DNA of 64,000 nucleotides, taken from Tuwongella immobilis. GTDB taxonomy: Bacteria > Planctomycetota > Planctomycetia > Gemmatales > Gemmataceae. The stretch is from assembly GCF_901538355.1 (NCBI RefSeq), contig NZ_LR593887.1:2828920-2892919 (forward strand), read 5' to 3'. Each line of letters starts with the position of its first letter. Within the stretch, counting starts at the first letter, position 1. A program made the position numbers and the translations under genes. The notes under the pieces are model-generated. The model saw only the letters and a list, made by a program, of their open reading frames with translations. It did not search any database and was not told the origin of the DNA. Below are positions 54,421-64,000 of this stretch, piece after piece.

Positions 54421-54768
54421 TTAGATGGCTTCTGGCCCGCGCTCGCCGGTGCGGATGCGAATAGCGTCTTCCAACGGCAGGATGAAAATCTTGCCATCGC
54501 CGATGCGCCCTTCCGGACCCGTGCGACCCGCTTCCATGATTGCGTTGACGGTGCGTTCCACAAAGTCTTCGTTGACCGCGATTTGCAACTGCACCTTCCG
54601 CAGTAAGTTCACGGTCAATTCATGGCCGCGATAGACTTCCGACTGCCCTTTTTGTCGGCCAAAGCCGTGGACATCCACAATCGTCAGGCGAAATACCTCA
54701 ACCTTGTTGAGGGCTTCTTTGACCGCTTCGAGCTTCGAGGGTTGGATGATCGCAAGAATCAGCTTCAT
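54421..54768 (-). CDS. glnB: PII signalling protein, T-loop Tyr51 replaced
   Basis: A 115-residue PII protein that senses ATP/ADP and 2-oxoglutarate. Family sequence is clear: FGRQKGQSEVYRG (T-loop entry), IGDGKIFILPLEDAIRIRTGE. Aligned with E. coli GlnB without gaps, the T-loop reads HELTV where GlnB has AEYMV, so uridylylated Tyr51 is Leu51 (Tyr46 remains). A 3-residue insertion precedes IGDGKIF. The ATG overlaps the fhcA stop as ATGA. Regulation by ligand binding rather than uridylylation is inferred; the target is unknown. Confidence 0.92.
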   Translation of the reverse strand: MKLILAIIQPSKLEAVKEALNKVEVFRLTIVDVHGFGRQKGQSEVYRGHELTVNLLRKVQLQIAVNEDFVERTVNAIMEAGRTGPEGRIGDGKIFILPLEDAIRIRTGERGPEAI

Positions 54769-56489
54769 GGCGTGTCCGGTGCTGCGGGGGTTCCATCGAT
54801 AGCTAATGTAGCTGCCGGGGCGGGGCGGGGCAATCCACCCTCGCAAGGAACCGTCACCCGGCCTTGCGGCAAATAGTGATCATCCACCGAATAGTTCGCA
54901 AATTGGATCGTGTAGGCCGACTCCAACCAATCGCGAATGGCCGGGATCGCCTCGGGATCGTAACTCGGTTCGGTGACCAGAGTTTGGCCGAAAATCTCCT
55001 GCCGCAGCTCGCCATGTTCCACCACAATCTCGCCGCCCTTGAGCAGCAGAACCGGCATCTCGAACATGAGCGTCAGATTGTCGTTTGGTTGGTAGATGGT
55101 GACATCGGCATCGGCCCCGATTCCGAGATGACCCTTATGCGGCAATCCCAACATGCGGGCGGGCGATGCGCGGGTGATGATGGCGATTTCATACAGCGAG
55201 TATTCGCGGTCCAATTCGGCGAGTTGGCAGCGTTCGCGAAGTTTCTTCGGCAGCCGTGCAATGACTTCGCGCCGATAATCGCGGCGCATCAACAGGTGCA
55301 TGATTTCGGGATAGGCCAAGAATGCCGCGCCGTTGGGATGGTCCGTGGATAAGGCAATCTGCCAGGGATTCTTGACGAGCAGATACCATTCCAGGCCAAT
55401 GGCCCATTGCAACGCGTGGACGAAACTTTTGTCCCGATAGGTGATCGGCACGATCCCGCAGCCGGCTTCCAATTCCGTATCGCCATTAAACCATTTGCGG
55501 CCCAGCACTTGATGCAAATAATACCCCAGCGGACCATCGCCGGTCATGGAGGTGGTTTCGCCGAACATCACCTGCCCGACATCGACGGTCATCTCCGGGT
55601 GCGCGTTGACATAATCGGCCAGTTGGGTGACTCCCGAACAGAAAGTCGCTTGATCGTTGGGGTCACCGCCATAGCTGTGGAATTGGATGTGGGTGAGATG
55701 CGCTCGGCGGCCGTCGATGGTCCGCATGGTGTCCAGCGTGGTGGCGACGTTGCCGGGCAGCCCCAAACGATTGCAGTGCAAGTGCATCGGATGCGGGAGT
55801 TTCAAATCATTCGCCACTTGAGCAATCGCAGAAATGATAGCCCGTGGAGTGAGATCGAATCCGCTCACCGGCGTATCCAAGCCGGTATCATGCGCGGTGT
55901 GCCCGGCCTTCCAATTCTCGACGCCGCCCGGATTCACCACCTTGAGGGCGTACCCACGTGTCGCATTGAGCAGCCACCCGGCAAAATCCTGCAGCCGCTG
56001 CGATTCTCCCTTGGCGATCTGTTGCATCGCATAGTGATTGTTGCCGATGAGGACAAAGAAACCTTTGTCGATCATAGGAGTGTCATGGAATTCCTCGTGG
56101 GTGTGACGTGCCCCCAACGGCGGAATGGCCGCATCGAAGACGGTGGTGTATCCCATGCCGGCATAGAGATATCCGGTGGTGAAGGTGCTGGGGGTGCTGC
56201 CGAGAGTCCCCGAGCGACGAATGGCCGACCGCTCCGAGAATCCGCCGCTGCGACGATCTTCGGGACGTAACTTACGGGCGATATTGACTTTCGGACCGGC
56301 GATGTGCGCGTGCATATCGATCCCGCCGGCCATGACGATTCGGCCTGTCGCGTCAATGACCCGACTCGCCACGCCATCATCGGGCTTGGGGATGATTTTT
56401 CCGTTTTCGATCCAAATATCCATCACTTGGCCATCGACCTGGTGAATTGGATCGAACACCGTCCCGTTGCGAATGCACAATCGCCCCAT
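54765..56489 (-). CDS. fhcA: Formylmethanofuran dehydrogenase/formyltransferase-hydrolase subunit A
   Basis: A 574-residue amidohydrolase-fold subunit of the formyltransferase/hydrolase complex (FhcA, FmdA/FwdA family). The metal site HxH is His60/His62 in GIDMHAHIAGPK. Further motifs are HTHEEFHDTP, HLHCNRLGLPGN and STDHPNGAAF. In bacteria it hydrolyses formyl-methanofuran-type intermediates to formate in the H4MPT-linked C1 pathway, which planctomycetes are known to carry. No other C1 gene (fhcB, fhcC, fhcD, mch) is in the window. The start at 56489 is supported by AAAGGAG. It overlaps glnB. Confidence 0.9.
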   Translation of the reverse strand: MGRLCIRNGTVFDPIHQVDGQVMDIWIENGKIIPKPDDGVASRVIDATGRIVMAGGIDMHAHIAGPKVNIARKLRPEDRRSGGFSERSAIRRSGTLGSTPSTFTTGYLYAGMGYTTVFDAAIPPLGARHTHEEFHDTPMIDKGFFVLIGNNHYAMQQIAKGESQRLQDFAGWLLNATRGYALKVVNPGGVENWKAGHTAHDTGLDTPVSGFDLTPRAIISAIAQVANDLKLPHPMHLHCNRLGLPGNVATTLDTMRTIDGRRAHLTHIQFHSYGGDPNDQATFCSGVTQLADYVNAHPEMTVDVGQVMFGETTSMTGDGPLGYYLHQVLGRKWFNGDTELEAGCGIVPITYRDKSFVHALQWAIGLEWYLLVKNPWQIALSTDHPNGAAFLAYPEIMHLLMRRDYRREVIARLPKKLRERCQLAELDREYSLYEIAIITRASPARMLGLPHKGHLGIGADADVTIYQPNDNLTLMFEMPVLLLKGGEIVVEHGELRQEIFGQTLVTEPSYDPEAIPAIRDWLESAYTIQFANYSVDDHYLPQGRVTVPCEGGLPRPAPAATLAIDGTPAAPDTP

Positions 56490-56691
56490 CGCTACTCCTT
56501 TGAATGCAGTTCCGGTGATTGTAACATTCGGCTCGCAATGCTGGCCAAAAGAAATCGCTTCGCGCAAATTCCTGGGAACTCTTCTCCCAATTCGTCGATC
56601 CCAATTTGAAACGGATTCGACAGTTGCACCGATTCGCGGTATGATTCTGGGGTTGAATCGAACGATTGCATGAAAAAACGAGGTGATTGCG

Positions 56692-58563
56692 ATGCGGATC
56701 GCGGCACGAGTTCGCGGGCGGTGGTTGCTGATGGCGGTGATGGGGCTGGGGGGACTGCTCTCCGTGCAGGCGGCGGACTCGGACTCCGCGCCTCAGTCGG
56801 CTGCGACGAAGTCGAAATCCGATGATCCGGCTTCTGAGGACAAACCTGCAGACGCTGGCAAAGTGGAACCCGCGACTCCGAAGTCGGTCGCTCCCTTGAC
56901 ATTGAAGCAATTGTTCGAGACTGGGAAGTATAGTGATACGAAGCAATACAAATCGCTTCGCGCGGCGATGGAACGTCGCTTTGTCGAGGCACATCAGATC
57001 GATATGGATCTGGCGTTTGGCGACGACAAGGATGCGATTTCCAAGTGGTTCGATGCCCATCCCGACATTCGCGGCGATCTTTACACCGCGATCGAGGAAC
57101 CGCACGATCGCGTCACAGGTGTTCTCGAATTGTTCCTGGCGCTGTGGAAAAATGATCCAAAACTGGTCGAAAAGCATCATCAGTTGGCCATCGCCACGGC
57201 CGTGACCTGGGATAATCCGCAGAATGTCTACGATTATACGGGCCATGCCGTGCGAACGGGCAGCACCATGCCCGGCGAAACGGAACTGGTCGATGCGGTT
57301 GGCAATTTTCGCTATCTGATCGAGAACGAAAAAGCGATCGCTCCGCACTGGAAGCATCTGCCCTGGGAGTTTCTCGTCTTCGTCGTGGATCACAAAACGC
57401 CGATTGCCGAACGAAGTTGGGCACGAACGTATGCCTCACGCACGAATCCGCTTCCGACACGATGGTATGGGGATGTGCCGTATGATTACACGCTGCTGAA
57501 TGCGGAGATTGCTAAAGATTCCAAGACGGCGAAACTGTTGGGACAAGATTACACGCTGGCGAACATTAAATCGTATGGCGGGGTCTGTGCCCATCAGGCG
57601 GATTTCACCGCGCGTGTTGGCAAGAGTATGGGCGTGCCGGGCTACTATTGCTCGGGCAAAACCGATACCGGGGTGGGGCATGCGTGGTGGATGTACGTGC
57701 ATTTGACCTCGGCATCGGCGGATCGCATTCAATTTCGGCTGGAATCGATCGGTCGGTATCGGGAGATGCAGTTTTACACCGGCGATGTTCGCAATCCGCA
57801 GACCGGGCAGAAGGTGCTCGACCGCGATTTGGAACGGATGCTGACCGTGTTGGGCAACAACAAAACGGCATGTCGGCACACCCGGCTGCTGATGCGGGCG
57901 TATGAGCCAATGGCCAAGGAATTGAACTGGAAGACCAGCGATCGGGTGAAGTTTTTGGATCAGGTGCTTCGCATCAATCCGCATTGTGATGAGGCGTGGA
58001 GCGAGTTTGCCGGGCTGGTGGTGGGCAATCAGCTTACCGAGGCCAACAAACTGGTGGTCCGCGATCATATCAACACCCTGCTCACCAAATATGTGGCGTA
58101 TCCCGATTTCGTCGGGCGATCGCTGAAGGATCTGGCGGATGTGTTCCCCGCCAAGGAAGCGGTGACCGTCTACACCAAAGCGGCGACGCAATTCGCCAAA
58201 GCGGCCCGTCCGGATCTACTCTGCGAAGTCCAGTTGCGCGTGACCGACCTGCTGGTCGAACAGAAGAAGCACGATCTCGCCTTCAAGGGGTTGGTGACGG
58301 CGGTGTATCGGTTCCCGACCGAAGGCCGCTATTTGCCGCGAATGACGCAGAAACTGCAAGAAATTGCCCCACAATCCAAGTCCGGAGTCGATCAACTGGC
58401 GAAACTCTACCTCGATTTGGTGCCCAAACTGGTAGCTCATTATCGAAATGATCCGCTGGTGAAGGTGGATGACAATCTGGTGCAGGAAGCCTTGGATTTC
58501 TTCCAGGCCAATCAGTTGACCAAACAGGCCGAGCAATTCCGTCAACGGGTGGGTAAACCGTAA
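56692..58563 (+). CDS. Exported transglutaminase-like protein
   Basis: A 623-residue protein with a signal segment (LLMAVMGLGGLLSVQAAD) and a Lys/Pro/Ala linker. The transglutaminase-like core has Cys299 in YGGVCAHQADF and His330 in GVGHAWW, the expected Cys-His pair. The C-terminal 200 residues are helical, perhaps repeat-like (FLDQVLRINPHCDEAWSEFAGL). Such proteins act as proteases or cross-linkers in the cell envelope; the substrate is unknown. The start has GAGGTG 7 bases upstream. The upstream fhcA gene diverges. Confidence 0.82.
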   Translation: MRIAARVRGRWLLMAVMGLGGLLSVQAADSDSAPQSAATKSKSDDPASEDKPADAGKVEPATPKSVAPLTLKQLFETGKYSDTKQYKSLRAAMERRFVEAHQIDMDLAFGDDKDAISKWFDAHPDIRGDLYTAIEEPHDRVTGVLELFLALWKNDPKLVEKHHQLAIATAVTWDNPQNVYDYTGHAVRTGSTMPGETELVDAVGNFRYLIENEKAIAPHWKHLPWEFLVFVVDHKTPIAERSWARTYASRTNPLPTRWYGDVPYDYTLLNAEIAKDSKTAKLLGQDYTLANIKSYGGVCAHQADFTARVGKSMGVPGYYCSGKTDTGVGHAWWMYVHLTSASADRIQFRLESIGRYREMQFYTGDVRNPQTGQKVLDRDLERMLTVLGNNKTACRHTRLLMRAYEPMAKELNWKTSDRVKFLDQVLRINPHCDEAWSEFAGLVVGNQLTEANKLVVRDHINTLLTKYVAYPDFVGRSLKDLADVFPAKEAVTVYTKAATQFAKAARPDLLCEVQLRVTDLLVEQKKHDLAFKGLVTAVYRFPTEGRYLPRMTQKLQEIAPQSKSGVDQLAKLYLDLVPKLVAHYRNDPLVKVDDNLVQEALDFFQANQLTKQAEQFRQRVGKP

Positions 58564-58586
58564 ATCACGACAATCGCGTGGACATT

Positions 58587-58623
58587 CCTGGAGAATCACA
58601 CCATTTTCGGATGATTCTCCAGG
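58587..58623 (+). terminator. Hairpin after the transglutaminase-like gene
   Basis: CCTGGAGAATCA and TGATTCTCCAGG pair perfectly over 12 bases, 23 bases after the stop. No T-run follows, but placement suits a transcription terminator. Confidence 0.6.
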
Positions 58624-58920
58624 CTGAGAATCCCAACCAATTGCGTTGGAATCGATTCATCCATTCTGCATCATCTCGACATTTAAGATTCATATCTGCG
58701 GAATTCTCATGTGAATTCGGAACAGAAATTGCATGATATCGTGGCATCGCTTCGGTCATCGAAGTGAAAAGTGTTCCGATTCCAATTTTTCATAAGTGGT
58801 GATTCAATCAAAGGTTATGGCGAAACTGGATCGATCCTCAGTCTCCCTTTGGCATGCCGATTGCTTTGGATTCTCTCATGGGAACTGTCCCAATATTCGC
58901 TGGTGATCGTGAGAATCTAC
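58624..58920. other. AT-richer leader of the HAD phosphatase gene
   Basis: Nearly 300 bases, clearly richer in A and T than the surrounding genes, lie between the terminator and the HAD gene start. The stretch probably contains that gene's promoter. Open frames run through it, but I see no domain or well-placed ribosome site. Confidence 0.4.
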
Positions 58921-59775
58921 ATGGTTTATGGTTTTTTGATTGATATGGACGGTGTGATTTATCGCGGGTCGGAATTAATTCCCGGCTCGGATCGATTTAT
59001 TCATGAACTTCGCACTCGGAATATCCCATTCCGATTTTTAACCAATAACAGTCAACGCACCCGTCGTGATGTGGCCGCCAAATTATCGCGCATGGGCATC
59101 GAGGTGGAAGAAGAACACATCTTCACCTGTGCGATGGCCACGGCTCGCTTTCTGGCCCAACAGAAACCCAATGGCACCGCTTTTGTCATTGGGGAAGGTG
59201 GGTTGCTCACCGCGCTGCATGAAAATGGCTATGCGGTCGTCGATCATGACCCGGATTACGTCGTCGTTGGCGAAGGGCGGACGTTCAATCTGGAATTGGT
59301 CGAAGCCGCGGTGCGGATGATTATGCGTGGAGCGAAACTGATCGCCACGAATCTCGATCCGAACTGCCCGACTCAATCGGGACTGCGACCCGGATGCGGT
59401 GCGATGGTCGCCATGCTGGAGACGGCAACAGGCACCAAAGCATTCAGCGTCGGCAAGCCCAGTCCCGTGATGATGCGGGCCGCTCGCAAGGAATTGGGGC
59501 TAACCACCGATGAAACCGTGATGATCGGCGACACGATGGAAACCGACATTCTCGGCGGTGTGCAATTGGGATTCCATACCGTGTTGGTCCTTAGTGGCGG
59601 CACCAGCAAAGAAGATCTGGACGGGTACACCTACCGACCAAAGATTGTGGTGGAATCCCTCGCCGAACTGGCGGAAATGATGGAACGCACCGATTGGCGT
59701 CCATTTTGGCAGCCCGGCGTGACTCCGAAACGCGACCTCCGCCCAACCCGCCCGCCCGCCGTGCTCCCGAGCTAA
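58921..59775 (+). CDS. HAD-superfamily phosphatase, NagD-type
   Basis: A 284-residue HAD IIA phosphatase. Motif I is DMDGVIYRG (Asp8, Asp10), motif II TNNSQ, motif III Lys in GKPSP and motif IV GDTMETDILGG (Asp204). The cap domain lies between. NagD/PGP-like enzymes dephosphorylate nucleoside monophosphates, glycerol phosphate or phosphoglycolate; which applies is unknown. ATG 58921 matches the family start; the longer frame upstream has no similarity. The last 25 residues are Pro/Arg-rich and lie beyond the usual domain. Confidence 0.9.
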   Translation: MVYGFLIDMDGVIYRGSELIPGSDRFIHELRTRNIPFRFLTNNSQRTRRDVAAKLSRMGIEVEEEHIFTCAMATARFLAQQKPNGTAFVIGEGGLLTALHENGYAVVDHDPDYVVVGEGRTFNLELVEAAVRMIMRGAKLIATNLDPNCPTQSGLRPGCGAMVAMLETATGTKAFSVGKPSPVMMRAARKELGLTTDETVMIGDTMETDILGGVQLGFHTVLVLSGGTSKEDLDGYTYRPKIVVESLAELAEMMERTDWRPFWQPGVTPKRDLRPTRPPAVLPS

Positions 59776-60015
59776 CCCCACCGCTGTCGCCGTCCCCGCT
59801 CTCGCCACCCCGACATCGCTTGCCCCGACTCCGCGAAACGCACCATCGCCTCTCTCCAAACGGGCGGATCGGTTGGACCATCTGATTTTAGACGTTCTCA
59901 CAGATGTTCATGCGCATTGATCCTTCCGAAAGTTGATGATGCAATTTTCGAAACGATTGGTACAGTTGTGCACCCCGATGGGATGGGGAAGCGAATCGTT
60001 TCAGGAGCGGTCAGC

Positions 60016-60459
60016 ATGGCACGCGTTTGTACGTATCTCAATTTTGCTCGGGAAACCGAGGCGGCATTCGAACATTATCGCACAATCTTCGGCGGGGATT
60101 TTCTCGGGAAAGTCCATCGCTTTCGAGATGTGCCGACCATGCCAGGGCAACCCGCGATCGAAGAAGCGGACGCGAATCTCATCATGCACATCGAACTGGA
60201 ACTGCTCGGCGGGCATGTGCTGATGGGGACCGATGCTCCCGAATGCATGGGCTTTACCATCACGCAGGGAAACAACGTGCATATTCACCTCGAGCCGGAT
60301 AGCCGGGCCGAGGGGGATCGGTTGTTTGCGGCGCTGTCCGACGGCGGCACCCCGGAAATGCCGATGCAGGAAGTCTTTTGGGGCGCGTACTTTGGCTCGC
60401 TCACCGATCGATTTGGCATCAAGTGGATGATTAACGTGCCGGGAACGGCGACGATGTGA
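60016..60459 (+). CDS. VOC-superfamily protein (PhnB/glyoxalase-like)
   Basis: A 147-residue protein of the PhnB-type VOC group: YLNFARETEAAFEHYRTIFGG, HIELELLGGHVLMGTDAPE, NNVHIHLEPDSRAEGDRLF and the end WGAYFGSLTDRFGIKWMIN. The metal-binding residues of glyoxalases are not clearly kept, as usual for PhnB-like members, so catalysis is not assured. The start at 60016 has AGGAG 8 bases upstream. Confidence 0.88.
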   Translation: MARVCTYLNFARETEAAFEHYRTIFGGDFLGKVHRFRDVPTMPGQPAIEEADANLIMHIELELLGGHVLMGTDAPECMGFTITQGNNVHIHLEPDSRAEGDRLFAALSDGGTPEMPMQEVFWGAYFGSLTDRFGIKWMINVPGTATM

Positions 60460-60524
60460 CGGTTTATCGTCGGAGTTGCCCGGAAATCGAGGTCGATCGT
60501 CACGAACTGCCCCGACCGTGATTT

Positions 60525-60585
60525 GCCAATCGGCCACGACACACCGACGGGAGGAGAAGCCCCGCGATGGTCGTGGCCGATTGGC
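60525..60585. terminator. Long perfect inverted repeat between convergent genes
   Basis: GCCAATCGGCCACGAC and GTCGTGGCCGATTGGC form a perfect 16-bp stem with a 29-base loop. It lies between the VOC gene (+) and the cellulase gene (-), whose stops are 166 bases apart. A bidirectional terminator is the simplest reading. It has no T-run on the plus side. Confidence 0.65.
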
Positions 60586-60625
60586 GATTCGGGACAATCG
60601 AAATCTGTGGCCACCCGAACGCGAT

Positions 60626-63271
<2,646 letters not shown>

Positions 63272-63497
63272 AGCATAACTCCACACTGCGCCCCGAGCGA
63301 TGCCGGGGGTGGCAGCATTCCAGATGGGACATCCAGAAATGACGGGGCGATTGCGAGTCGATGCGAATGAATCGAGCCGATGGATCGAATTGGGGGGCGT
63401 CTCGATTCCACGATGTCACATCGTCGCTATCAGTCTATTGCACACGATTGTGCGGAATCTAACACCAAATCTGAGAATTTTTTTGGGGACGGAATTC

Positions 63498-64000
63498 ATG
63501 AGTGCGTCGGATGGTTCGGAATCGACGAATACCACGCTCCTCCGACGATTGCGCGATGCCCCGCAAGATCCTGAAGCCTGGGCCGCGTTTGTCGATCGCT
63601 ATGGCCGAATGATGGTTCGCTGGTGCCGGCATTGGGGACTGCAACAGGCCGATGCCGAGGATGTCACGCAATCGGTGATGGTCGAACTGCTACGGCAAAT
63701 GCGGCAATTCGTCTACGATCGTTCGGGAAGTTTCCGTTCCTGGTTGCGGACGGTCACGTATCGCGCTTGGACTCGCTTTCTGGAATCACGCAATCAACGG
63801 GCGACTCGGGAGCAGCAGGTGCCCGATCCGTTGGATTCGCCCGCAGCGTATCCGGATTTTCTGGAGCATTTCATTCGGGAGAACGACCGGGAATTGTTGG
63901 AAATCGCTATGGAACGGGTGCGCCTTCGTGTCCAGCCACAAACCTGGGAGGCGTTTCGCTTGACAGCCTTGGAGAATCTCGCTGGCGCAGAAGTCGCGGC
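63498..64000 (+). CDS. ECF-type RNA polymerase sigma factor, 3'-truncated
   Basis: The first 167 residues of a sigma-70-family factor cut by the window end. Region 2 is clear: DPEAWAAFVDRYGRMMVRW, then QQADAEDVTQSVMVELLRQM and FRSWLRTVTYRAWTRF. The start of region 4 appears at LRVQPQTWEAFRLTALENL. This is the planctomycete ECF pattern that often acts with a kinase or anti-sigma partner downstream, outside the window. GGGGACGG precedes the ATG. Confidence 0.88.
   Translation, partial: MSASDGSESTNTTLLRRLRDAPQDPEAWAAFVDRYGRMMVRWCRHWGLQQADAEDVTQSVMVELLRQMRQFVYDRSGSFRSWLRTVTYRAWTRFLESRNQRATREQQVPDPLDSPAAYPDFLEHFIRENDRELLEIAMERVRLRVQPQTWEAFRLTALENLAGAEVA

Overview
The window looks like a chromosomal segment of a planctomycete, most likely family Gemmataceae (a Tuwongella- or Zavarzinella-like organism; this placement is inferred). 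The evidence is the density of planctomycete-typical families: three DUF1501 proteins, one large cytochrome-c/DUF1549/DUF1553 protein, a Ser/Thr kinase fused to WD40 repeats, an ECF-type sigma factor, a formylmethanofuran dehydrogenase subunit A (H4MPT C1 pathway), and secreted proteins carrying an N-terminal LExR-type motif. Coding density is high, base composition is moderately GC-rich, and genes lie on both strands. No rRNA, CRISPR array, insertion sequence or prophage is visible; one tRNA-Leu is present.

Layout. 1-5.5 kb: a copper-type P1B ATPase with an unusual C-terminal membrane extension, then two secreted proteins on the minus strand. 5.5-10.3 kb: tRNA-Leu(UAA), an orphan ABC ATPase, a DNA-alkylation-repeat protein, an alpha/beta hydrolase, a TauE/SafE permease and an MDR dehydrogenase. 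10.6-16.7 kb: a FadJ-like fusion with an altered hydratase half, RidA, a sugar-phosphate isomerase/epimerase, a class-A beta-lactamase-like hydrolase and a Gfo/Idh/MocA oxidoreductase. 16.8-19.6 kb: two overlapping glycosyltransferases and a small membrane protein. 19.8-28.2 kb: an FG-GAP surface protein, an unrecognised secreted protein, then the DUF1549/1553 and DUF1501 pair. 28.4-31.2 kb (minus strand): a LeuC-like dehydratase and a TPR protein. 31.4-37.2 kb: six genes joined by start/stop overlaps, ending with a CinA/PncC-nucleotidyltransferase fusion. 37.3-42.9 kb: kinase-WD40, a membrane protein and a PLD-like protein.

The most interesting locus is 42.9-51.3 kb, a cyanophycin module. 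Two adjacent CphA paralogues are degenerate in opposite halves. The upstream one keeps an intact Mur-ligase half (Arg-adding) but has lost its ATP-grasp half. The downstream one keeps an intact ATP-grasp half (Asp-adding) but has lost the Mur-ligase P-loop. Together they would make one complete cyanophycin synthetase. A terminator-like hairpin lies between them. Divergently transcribed is an ABC transporter with an N-terminal extension and zinc ribbon, overlapping a DUF1854 gene; both families are known companions of cyanophycin genes.

51.3-64 kb: a probable outer-membrane protein, a P1-nuclease-like protein, then a minus-strand operon fhcA-glnB-receiver domain in which the PII gene overlaps fhcA and lacks the uridylylated Tyr51. 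These are followed by a transglutaminase-like protein, a NagD-type HAD phosphatase, a VOC protein, a modular GH5 cellulase and the start of a sigma-factor gene cut by the window end.
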